From Chaetorhynchus papuensis (lineage: Eukaryota > Chordata > Aves > Passeriformes > Rhipiduridae), in the NCBI GenBank assembly GCA_013396525.1, contig VWYX01000291.1, positions 496,001 to 560,000 on the forward strand: 64,000 bases of DNA, given 5' to 3'. The translations under genes were made by a program, and so were the position numbers. The notes below the pieces were generated by a model. The model was not told the origin of the DNA. It saw only the letters and a program-made list of their open reading frames with translations, and did no database searches. Numbering within the stretch: position 1 is the stretch's first letter; every line of letters starts with the position of its first letter. Below, piece by piece: positions 39,701-51,700 of this stretch.

Positions 39701-42700
39701 AAGAAACAACTTTCTAGGATAAGTTTTCTACTGTGCACTGTGCTATCACACACCATCTCCTGCAGCAACCTCTAATGAATTTTTAGGGGACAAACTGAGG
39801 GGGCTGTGAATCTGAGTCAGCCTTAAGACCTGTATTCATCACACAACATTTCCATTCCAATTCTCAGCTAAACAGTTATCTTCAATGAATGGAGAAATGA
39901 TTCCCATGTGTTTCAGGAAGTTCAGTGATTTGTACCACATAATATGAAATAGCTCTATATTTTATGTTTTCATGCAGTTCTTATCTAACACTGACCCGCT
40001 GAAATACTTATGATCTTGTAAACAATCTGAAAATGATAAATGAGCAGTGTGTCAGATATGTGTGTAAGAGGACATGAAAATTTCTTTGTTCAAAGTTAAA
40101 GAAACTTTTTTCAGCTTGCTACAGCATGCTGTAATTTAGCTTTGAGCCAGTTATTAAACAAGACAATAATATTATAATGGAAATTGTTTAATATACATCA
40201 TTAATAGTAAAGTGCCTGCTTTCATTGAAGTAAAAAAAATGTGTGCTATGAGCAGTTTTGAAATGAATATTTGATTCCAAAGTTCCCTTGTGCATTTAAT
40301 GACATGCTAATTTACATTTTAATTACTTCCTAAGAAATCAAAGCATTTGTTGACAGAAGAACATAATGTCAACTTCACGGTGCACTGTTGGTGGATAGTT
40401 AATGAACTTAATTAGATAATTAGTGATGTTAATTATCCTTCTATTATGAAGATAAACATGTTACACAAATGATGCTCTTTTCAAAGAAATATCATTAAAC
40501 GTTTGCTTGTTTTAACTCAGTTAAATCGAAAAGCTGATAAAAGACCAACTGAGTGACTGGCAAGAAAAAGATTCAAGTAAAGTTCCTGGCTTTGCAATGA
40601 CAAGTTAGGAGGTCTCTTAACCTCTTCATTCTGAAGACTGGGATTAAAAAGACCTTTTCTGTTTCAAGTTATATGGGCCTTTGGCATAGAGGAATGCAAT
40701 TAATCAATGAAAATAGTAGAGGACAGACATGATCAGGCCTCCTGTAAAACTGAGGAGGCTCTGCATTTCTTGTAAAGAATAACAGCTATATCTACAGCTC
40801 TAAGGCAGTGTGTCCTACAGGAGTTAGAAGTACAGTGCTCGTAACCTTGCTCAGGCACTAATCCTAAAGAACCTCAGGACGGGGCATGAAGAAGCTGGTG
40901 ACTGATTTAGAGTTGCCTGAAATACAATTGTTACAGTGGTCCTTTGCTGCTCTTGTAGCTTTTTGATGATATCAAAAACAATCATAGATGCTACTAACCT
41001 AAAAATTAAATACATATACTAAATTTTGACAGGAAAACTGGGGAGGGGGATAGGAGGAGAAAGAGCAAGAGGTCAAAAGGCTCACTTTGAAACAGGAAAG
41101 TCAGTGATTTGGAAACCTTTGGCACTGTATTCAGTCTTACAGACCTTCCTGCCAGCAAATTCACCCAAGTCTGTCACCTGTAAGCATCAAAAAATCCAAC
41201 TTTGTACAGTGCTCCTCGTGCTCCTGCATGACTACTCAGACTTCCAAGAGAGTACAAAACAGCAATTACTAGAGCAGATCACTGCCATTCTACTACCAGA
41301 AATGTAATTACACTCGCTTTTCTAAATGATCACGCCTCCCAGACAAAGCCACAATCAAAGCATAAGATAGCACAGTGGATTCAGAAATATGCAGAAAACA
41401 CAGCTGCATTTGATGGCTAATTGTCATACTTGCCACCAAATAGCAGGAAATTGGCTTTGCTGATGATGGAGAACATGAGAAAAAGCACAGCAGAAACATG
41501 GGGCCTGATCCTTTTTTGGAGTGAATAGTTTGAATTTTACTGTTTTTTCCAGATTGAGGATTGGGTCTCAAAAGCACTCTTTCTATCTTGTAAATAATCA
41601 CAGGGAAAAATTTAAGAGCAGTGTTTGCTGCTTGTTTTTTGTTTTAATCTGCAGCAAACACTGCTTCAATGTCTTTGTTTATTTTTCAGTCGATTAAGGA
41701 ATCACATTAATAACCCAGTAAACAACCCATTTCTTCTTTCTACTGGGCACACCTCTGAAATCCTGGGTGAATTTCTGCACTTCTCTCAGTAAACGTCGCT
41801 CAGTTAGGAGCAAATATTTTTATTTTACTACGGGATTTAAATTCTTCATTCTTCACTATGCAGTTCATACTGTTATTTTTCCTTTAATCTCCATGTTTCA
41901 ACCAGGTGCCTATTGCTATAGGACATAAGTACATAACTTACAGCAATGAAGACAGAGGCCAGTAGTGAGCACAGAAACCACCTGATACAGAAAGTGATAC
42001 AAAATTACATTACAGCACTTTTTTAAGTGACTACCAAAGTGGTCAAAAATATGAGGTAGAAGCAAAAATACCACTTACTTTTAATGTAAGTGTATGAAGG
42101 AAGAGAGCTGTTGAGGGGCAACTAAATTTTCTTCCTCCTAGATTTCACCTCTCTAAAAAGTACATCAAACTCAGAAAGACACACTGAAGGGAGAAGGGGG
42201 GAGAGGGAGAATGGGGAAGAACATTTGGAACTGTAGCTTTGTATCTCATTGAGAAGAACAATTTATCAGAGCTATGGAGCTGTCAGTACTTGACATGATA
42301 AGGAATAACACCAAGTGAGTAATGTTTCTTCCAAACCCAGCTCCTTTAATTACAAGCAGCTTCCTTGCAGAAGAGAGACAGAAGATGTAGAAACACCAAT
42401 TTCATGCACTTGTGCCTGAATAATGTCTCCGTGCTGCCTTTTCCAGATGGCAACCTTTTCACTGGAGGAACTAATGATGTGGGCATATTTAGGGAAAAAC
42501 CAATAACGGAGTCTTTAACCTTCAACAGCAAAAAGCATGTTGTACAAAATGTTCCTTGGGATACATTTACAAATATCAATTACATTGCTCACTGAGGTGT
42601 AATCAGCTGTAATAATCAAAATTAATTTTAAAAAATAATTAAACAGACCCCAGGGCAAACAGTCGACACTCTTGTAGTATGACATCACAGTATACAATAT

Positions 42701-45700
42701 GTACCTGGGAAGAGCTTGCTCACTCTGTGAGCAGCAAAGTGATTTTAAGGACTGAGAAGGATTCTGTGGCACGCTGTAAAAAACCCTGCAGCTCAGTTGC
42801 AGTACATTTACCATCAGGCACGTTAGCTGGGTATCACAGTCTTCCTGATCAACACACCTGGAAGTGAACCAGGCATCACCAGGCATAAAGCTGCAACCTC
42901 ATGTGGCTTGAGCTAGAGGGTTAAGGCTCCCTAAAGTGATGCTAATAACAGACTCATTGTCTCCTCAGGAGGAGAAAAAAGACCTTAATGTGTTGAGCAC
43001 CACAGTAGCACAAGCTTGGTTTAAAGCTCTGAATATTCTGTCAATGCACTTTTACCCTACCCTAGGGCAAGTTAGTTACTCTAATCGCTAGTTACTCTAC
43101 CCCTAGTACACTTGTAAAGCAACATCCATCTAGTGCTTTTTATTTCTATTTTTGACAAATGCTTAGCAAAAACGTGGAAATAGCTCTCTCTTTCAGCAAA
43201 AGAAGAGTTTACACATGGAAAAGATAGTTCACCTTCATTCCTGACAGTAGGAATTATGCAGACCCTCCAAACCCATCCCTCGATTATATGCCAAGACTTG
43301 TTTCCTTATCTCTAGGAGAAACTCTGATCTCCTAGAGAAAAACTCTCCAGAGCAATATAAAAGTTAGACCAGTGACAGACCCAGAAAAGACAAAGAGCAA
43401 AATTTACCTCTGATTTGCATGACATTTCCTTTGTGTTTCGGCCAGGTATGAACCTGATAGCTGAAGAGAGGCTTTCACTCCAGGAATTGTGCTTGCTCTG
43501 GGACTGGCTGGGCCCTGGCTTATTCTGGAGAAGCTTCTTTTCAGATACTGCAGGTCAAAACAGACAAAAAAGCTTTTAAGACTTGAAGTTGAGCCTGTCA
43601 GAAGATAGAGGGGTTCTATCCCCATTACACAAGACAAAACAACGTGGCAGTGTGTCACCCCAGATGAATTCTTTTCTATTTTTATGAGAATTGAATTAAC
43701 TCATACTTCTTAAGCTTTTATTTAAAAGCCTCACAGAGGTCTGCCATAGTTTCATTACACAGACATGAACTTTGAATCACTGCAGCACTACACACATTGC
43801 AGTGCCCTTCTTCAACCATACATCCTTCATTTTAAATCTTCCTATGGGATACAGCCATATAAGGAGATTTCTTTCTTGCAGCACAACATGAGCCCTATGA
43901 CACCACCAGGTGATTACAGAAGGGCCGGGTTATGACACAGAAAGGAATCACAGCCCTGAATGAGAGAAGCTGATAATCTGCTTTCTCAGCAGGTGATGGG
44001 CAGAGTATAACCAAGGAACAGCAGCTTTCCACCAGGCACCCCATTTACCACACTATCTTTGCTTACTACAACGAGTGTTCCATAAAAGAACAGAGACCTA
44101 GCAAGTGCTGCCAAGCTTTTGTCATAATTTCTTCCCATAAAGGAGTGATCTCTGTTATCTTCATGTCCCTTTCTTTGTCATTTCCTTTTACGGAAAGATC
44201 CATCTTGTAAGTGTCCTCCAGAGCCTGCTGCCTCTGAGAAATGAGCTGCTTCCAGATGATTTCTACTGTTCTCAGAATCTCCTGGTGGACTAGGAAACAA
44301 AAGTAACAACAAAAAATGATTCCTTATTTGCGTTTTCAAGTCAAGCAACAGGTAAAGCAAAAACATCTCATTTGGAAAAGCACTGGTCCAGAGTAACTGC
44401 TGGAGTCAGTGGAGTTGTTCCTTTTTGTCTACTGCCTCCATAGGTTCTAAGCTAGACTAGTTAATCTAAACAGTTTCTTTTGTATTTCAACTCCTTGAAA
44501 GAAACAAGTAGGAGTGACGTGGTTTTAACAGGTTTCTGCTTTGGAAAACTATTTAATCAGAATTTTGATGATCTTATTATCATGCATGGAATGGTAAAGC
44601 ACATAGAGGACATTCTTTTATGTTGCCAAACATCATTGGAGATGGAGAGGCAAAGGTAACCAAGGTGTGAAACAATCTGACACAGCAGGAGGGTACTGTA
44701 CAAGGAAGCGCTGAGTTGTTTTGCTCTATTTCCCTGCAAACCAGACTGATTTGGTTGCATCATAACCAAGCCAATATATATTAAAAAATAAAAAAAAGAA
44801 CACTGCTCTGCTGCAGGGTTCAGCTAACCACACTGAATCCAACCCAAAATTTTTCCCATGTTTCTCTTAAATGCTCAAAATGCTTCTTTCTGCATATAAC
44901 AGACACACACTGTATGGCCTTGAAAAAAAGAAATAGAGGTACAAATAATATATGTATCTGGTCCCTTATACTGGCCATAACACGGAGGAGAGATCTCCAA
45001 ACTGATACCCATTACTCCTGAGGATGTAGGGTGCGACTTTTGAATAAAAAGGCTTGATGCAAACACAAGAAATTTTTTAGCACAACTTTCCTTTCTCTTT
45101 GCTGTGCCTGCAGTGCCCGTACACCAAAGAGGAAGTAAGTGGCACTTGCACAAGCTGCTCTGGTAACTGCTTAGGACAGGTATTTTCCTTCTCTCTAAGC
45201 CACAGGAAATATGTGCCATAAATTACCATCATCTGGAGTAGGCAGGCTGCCCTTTTCCTCTTCACTGGGTGCAAGGAAAATTTGGTGATGAGAAGCCAGC
45301 TTTGGTTTTGCATCCAACCCAAAACCTTCCCAACATCTGTGACAAAGAAAAACAAAAAAGGATGGCAGATGAGGAAATCAGACTTAGAACAAGCTGAGGA
45401 CAGTAAAAGAGCCACAGGTGTTTATTCTCATCCACTCCTACTTGAATCATTTAGTAGATCAGTACTTCCAGGCTTGAGAGCTTATACCAGTCATGTAACA
45501 CCAGAGAATTTCCAGGAAGTGGGAAGTAACCACGACCAGTCTGATTTTTAAAGTCAAGGAGCAGTCACTATGACCCTATAGATCACCCTCTTGTCCGTGC
45601 CTTATCCCTGCACTTCTTACCTCACTTGTGTCTACCGCTGACCCCAATCAGATAGAACACAGGGCTGTACTGATGTAGCCAGTCTGCATTCAGCCTTCTT

Positions 45701-48700
45701 GCACCTCCCCCGGGCATCTCTTACATCATCTCTTTGCTCTGAATTCCTCCACTGGAGGTGTCTGCCACTGTGTGGAAAGCAGCGTCCTGCTGTACTCTAC
45801 ACTTGAACTGCTTAGTCTGAGTTTTTTGTGACAAAGATTTATTCATTCAGTTTCTAAAGAACTCAGCACAAAAACGTTGTAAACTTAGCACCGTGACACT
45901 ATTATCATGTAGATGTGATTATTGAGAACATCACAATGGCCAAGAGGAGTTCTGCTTTGGGACTGGGGGCTGTGCCACAATTTACCAGTCAGTAGGTAAA
46001 AGACATTAGGAATTTCAGTACAGTACCAACGCTTCAAAAAAAATTGAACAGGCTTGGTTAAGGTATCCACACAATCTGGTCACAGAACTGCCAATGGCAA
46101 TAATGGCATATATAGCCACAGGTAACATACCAAGTTCTTTCAAGTCTAAACAGGCTCTACTATCTGGGAGAGTCAAATCCTTGGGTATGCAAAGCTGCCA
46201 TTTTTATTTCTGATTTCTTTAAAATGCCACATTTCTGATTCCCTGGATTTGCTATGTTTGGTTTTTGGACAACACAAACCCTTCTCTAATTTCATTTAAA
46301 AAAAAAATGTTCTTGCTCTTACTATGTGAAAGCAATCCTTATTCCATCTCAATGATTTTGGCCTACAAGTTATTATCTGACTGGAATAAGAACAATCCAG
46401 AAAAGATGACAGGAAGTGCGGCTTACTTCTGGTGTAGCAGTGTATTAATGGATTCAATTCAAACCATCAAAGCAGTACAGAAAGTTATCATTGAAACAAG
46501 AAACATCATTATAGTGAATAAAGTACTGGCCAATATTGTCTTTTTTTCACAAAACTAAGTTTCCAAAGTAACTCCCCAGCTTGCATTAGCAAAAGTATAT
46601 CTATTATATCAACATCTGTAAGAACAGCAAACAGTGGGTATGGGTGTTCCAGCCCTACCCAATGGCAAATAGCAAAACTCCCAATGTCAGAGCAACCAGA
46701 ACTTTGCAGCTCGGATCCAAGTAACAATAACACAAAGATCACAAGATCCATGCACACTTTTATGTATGTTTTAAATGTACCCACACATAAATGACCGCTG
46801 GATCAGAAAAAACATCTCACTAAATTACCCCATGCAGATATCTCGAAGAATGGCCACCTGCATGACTGTGGAGTGACTCCAGCCCACATCCCAGGAAGAT
46901 TTCCAGATGCCTATTTTCCTCATGGGCTTGTGAGCCAGCTCCACTGAAGTCAGTTCAAGCCTGTTAACTGTATTTACTCCAAAGTGAGTAGGCTGCTGGA
47001 AATGCTGGATCTAGATCAGTCTCAGCTTCTAGTGATTCCCCAAACCGGATATTGCCTAAGTTCTGAGATATCTCCCCCTCTGCAGCCACTTCCATAGGTA
47101 CAGCACAGAGATACAAACAAATATTATAATGAGATGAACATTTGTACCTGCCCGAGTTCAGCTGGCAGAGGCAGTACATCAGGCAGATGACAAAATTACT
47201 ACTTGAGTTGTAAGTTGCAAAAATAATGTCCCACTGCTCTTGCAGAACCATGAGAGTGTTCAGGACGTTAAACTGCTCAGGCAGTGATTGTTGTGGTCTG
47301 GATAGGCAGTATAGGATGGCTCTGTTTAAGCAGCTGTACAGGGCACTGAGGAAAACTTCCTTTTGAGAGACAGAGCTTTCTAAGACCTGTGAAAACACAA
47401 AACAGCAGAGTACTTGGCATGCTCAAAGAACTTTCTCCCCAAGGATCCACTCCTCCCACTTCCTTTAACCTGCTGGAAACTTATTTCTGCAAAAGTCCCC
47501 CAAACTACCTGTTACATAAAAATTATATTTTCCTGTACTTCTGCTGAAGTCCCCAGAACTGTGGAAGAGATTAATTTATTCCTGTTCAGCACTGTGTCCA
47601 TAGCCAACACACAGTGTCACAAAAGAGTTAACTATCCTTTCTTTATGCTGCACCATCTATCTCTAATTACAATTTAGAGCTGTTATGTTCTCACGCAAGA
47701 AAACAGGGATAACAACAATCACTAAATGGATTACAGCCATCCTCTTCAGAACTGCAGTGTCACGACCTCAGTGTAAAACAGCATGTTACAACATGCTGAT
47801 AAAAGTTGGGAAAAAAAAAAGTGACTCACCCACATAATTTGTTTGGCAATGAAGATCAGGATTTGCTTGGGGTCAGCAGAAAACATTCTGCTGTTCAGCT
47901 TCTCAACCAGCTTCTGAACAAAATAAGCAATATTCATCATGGATAGGGGTGCAGCTGATTCTGAAGCACCGTGAGGATCACTGCTCCCTGGAGAGGATAC
48001 AAAAGGGTTGATTATTCCATAACAAGCTGAAATGAAAAAAAAGTGAAATGTGAGATTACCAGAGCTGAGGAGGAACAGTCTCGTGCCACAATATCTCAGA
48101 GCTGGGCCATGTCTAAGAAGACTCTAGGTATAGCAGAAACACCTTACTCAGACTAGAAATGACAGCCCCATATTAAGGATGGAAGCAATCTCACTAAAAT
48201 GCTGTACTGAAGAACTGGCTAAACTAACAACTCAGAAAGGAGAGCTGCAACATCTAAGTCAGTGGGGCTGTTTCCAGAAGCTTTCAAGGTTAAACTGAGG
48301 TATCTTTCTACATACTCCCTTTTTAATATTCAGATATTTTACATATTCAGATATTTTAAATATCTGTTCTCAAAAAGAAAAAAAATGAAGAGGCTCTCCA
48401 GAAAAAAATATAAAATTACAATAATTTATGCAAACTGACTTACAGCAAGATAGAATGGACAGTGCAGCCTGCTGAGCTGGACTGTCATTCTAGCTGTTGT
48501 TTCCAAACCTTTCTAGCAATTACACCTACATGCTAAATATCAGCTAGTTAAACAATCTGTTTCTCACCACTCACCTCTTGGTCTTGTTTTCCCCTCGCCT
48601 TGGCTGGTAACATGAAAGACATCCATACCAGACAGCAGAACTTTTGTCTGAAAAAGTCTCTTCTGCTCACTGGTGGCATCTTCTGGAGAAGCCTATACAG

Positions 48701-51700
48701 TGATGGCATACATATTAGCACAGCAGGAAAACAGGAAATCTGACTCAGCCTCACTTTCAGCAAGAGTGCATCTGTGGACAGCTACTGGACAGCAGAGGAG
48801 ATGGCAGAACTTCATTCCCTAGCTGGAAATCCAGGAAATCTTACATAGGACTACACCATCTAGCTGAGAGCCAGCACAGTCACCCTCTGCACACTGAACA
48901 GAAACAAGATTTTGCAAAGGGCCAGAATTTGGCTCACAGGTGGTTCCCAAGAGGTCTTGTCCTCAGGGAATTCAGCTCCATTAGCAGGCTCAGGATTCAG
49001 ACAGCCAGAAATCCATACTCTATTTAAACTGTACCCTACCTTGGGATAGTACTGTATAAACCTTTAGGGAGCTGTTGCTCCACAAGAGGATTTAACTCAT
49101 TACAATTGTAGCCAAGCTTATGTTCATTACTATTCATATTACTAAGTTAAGTCTGCATCAGAACTCACATCTGGGACTCCTAGATTATTGACAATGTGGA
49201 GTTGAAGCCTAAATTTTTCATTTTCCCCTTTCTTCAGACTACTCTGATTCTCTCGAGTGCTTAGAGTGATTGAAATCTATAATCCAGACTCAGCTGCTGC
49301 AGCTTGAATTAATCTGTACTTAAAGTGGAGACAGGGTTTTTTTGTTTATTTGAGAACTGAGATTTTGTTATGTCAAAAATCAGTACATAGGATGCTCCAT
49401 GCGAAATTTTCTGTTCTTAACAAATTCAAGGGCTGCTCTCATGACAAGCAGGTATTACTAAAGAAAAGGGATGTTTTTTCCCCACACCTTTCTTCAATAT
49501 TAAACATTGCCTGAAAAATATCTTTTCTGTTTTCCAGGGGCAGCATTTTCTTAGTTCACATTAGTGCAGAGGAATTAAAGAAGTCCTTTCCTTTTGTCAC
49601 TGTTAGCACTTTTTTTTACTAGGTTGTTAGCAGGATATGTCCTGTCCTTCCACCCCCAGCGCAAGGCAGAAGAGCAAAGCCTGATGAGAAGAGAAACCTC
49701 AAGAAGCAGCTCAAAGGGATGTCCTTGTTTGTTTGCTGGGATGTTGAGAAGACTGTCCATCAGGAGGACTCGCACAAAATCCCACACTTGTTTCTTGACA
49801 GGGTGCGGTACGAGTGGGAGAGAGGAGGGATCAGCACAGCCTTTCCCTTCAGCAATGGCTGGACCATCAGGAGTCAAAAGGCCTTCAGACCCATCCTGTG
49901 AAAGCAGACAGCAATGCATTTTAACTCAGTCTCCTGTAAATTGATTTTTTTTTTTTCTCCTAGTGACCCATCTCTGATCTGAAGGGCTTGTTCTGGCTCA
50001 TATACACATACCTTGGGTGGTCCTGAATGAAAAGCAACCATAGCCAAAGTTTTCAAGAAGTCAGGACAGTGCCACACGGGGTCCTGCGTATAACTGCGAT
50101 AGATCAAGCACAGAAACTCGATAACATTCCCTGGATAGGCAATCGCCCAGGAGGCTTCTGCATCTGCAACAGGCTGAACACAGACAAATGTGCATCTGGT
50201 CAAGGCAGCATTCCTCTCATTCACAAAAGCTCATCTTTGTTCCTCTTTAGGGATTCCTAAGCAAACATGACACAGCTACAAAGAAGTCAGACAAGGCACC
50301 AGCAGCCAACCCGCACCTTGCACACTGAAGATACGCCCAACCAGAAAGGTAACACATTATCATCATCAGGAATGAAATAAATGAGTACTGATGTGGGCAA
50401 GATCTGTCTCTGGTCTCAGAAGTTCGTACACACGAGCCCACCACATTCTGTGCTACATAACCAGGGCAGTAGCTGTTCTGACCCTGGGGAGTCTCTGCTC
50501 ACTGTCACCTTCAGTATTGCCCTCTGAGGGCAGAGCAGGACTTGGGATTACAGGTAAAGGCTGCCACTGGCATCTGTCTCACCTGGGCACTTTATTCAGC
50601 CACTCACACTGCACTGTCCTTGCAACAAAACACTTACCTTGTCCACAGTGAATCTCACCATCTCCAGCAGTAACACAGCTGCCTCTGCACACAACCCGAA
50701 TTTGAGGACGTTCTCTGTAAGGTGGTGCTGCAAGATCCACTGCAACATAGACTCAAGGTCTTTCTACACAGGAGGAAAGATATTTCATTAGGAGATGGGA
50801 ATTATATACCATACATCAAGAACAATGCTTGCTCTCTCCAAATCAGAACAAAACCAACACATCTGCACTTCCAGGGGCTCCTTTCTCTCCTATTAAATTT
50901 GTAACATTTAACACCTGCCCAAACAAGGTTGTTCTGAACACAAACTTTCTTAAACCAAAGTTAACTAACTTTTAAAATATGAATAATTTTTATTATCACA
51001 AAACCCAAGTAGGGTTAACTTGCCTGAGAATCCTCTCATGGAAAAGGGCATAAAATGTCAAAACAATAATACAATAGCAGCTTCAGGTGCTTGTCTGCTA
51101 TTTTTTTCATACCTTGACTGCTTCAGGTGGTTCAGACTGTGGAGTTGCCAGAAAGAGCTCTGCCACAACCAAGTAGATCTCAGGGATGTGAACATGATCA
51201 GTCAGACATCTTTGCAACACAGAAAATCCAAAAATCAAGAAGTAGCCATTGTCAGGCACTGGAGGATGACTTTTTAAATTATCTTTAAAGGAAAAGAAAA
51301 GGAAAGTGTCTAAAAAGAAATGTTATATCAGCAGAAGGATTACTGACACAACTTTGTCCTCATCTGTCTCTGTCCCGGGACACTCCGTAGTCTGCTAGGC
51401 TGCAGTATCAACAGTTTAAAAAACATCCCCAGACTAACAGATAATTTTCCCCACTATCCCTTTTGTTATAGGGCATTCTCCCTGAATCATTCTTCTTCCT
51501 TTCTTCTCCCTTTCTCAGAACCACAGGTTTAATTATCAAAAAGCAAGCTGAACAAATCCTAAAGAAACAAAAGGTTTCAGAGCACAAGTTGACATCTGAA
51601 CACCTCACAGGCTTGTCAGCTAGCCTGATTTTGTGCAACACAAAAAGGCCCATCTCCTTGCAGATGCTAATCAGAATTGCTAATTACCTGCAAGAGAGAA

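Larger units (their letters stand above)
33259..43407. other. WDFY4 intron w20-w21 (10.1 kb)
   Basis: It contains a CR1 fragment (36048-36212), an inverted repeat (41616-41666), a purine tract (42186-42222) and an AT-rich block with clustered TAATTA motifs (40380-40440). Three short phase-compatible pseudo-exons were tested and rejected because w20 and w21 already join without loss against the human protein. Confidence 0.65.

Noticed and set aside
41942..41981. 40-nt segment with good splice sites in the 10.1 kb WDFY4 intron
   Set aside because: It fitted only when exon w20 was read in the wrong frame. In the correct frame w20 ends in phase 0 and joins w21 directly, matching the human protein.
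47988..48026. Upstream acceptor with a long pyrimidine tract before exon w16
   Set aside because: Using it would bring an in-frame TAA into the exon, so the CTCCAG at 47988 was preferred.
49594..49944. 116-codon plus-strand open frame
   Set aside because: It is the antisense shadow of WDFY4 exon w14 and its flanks.
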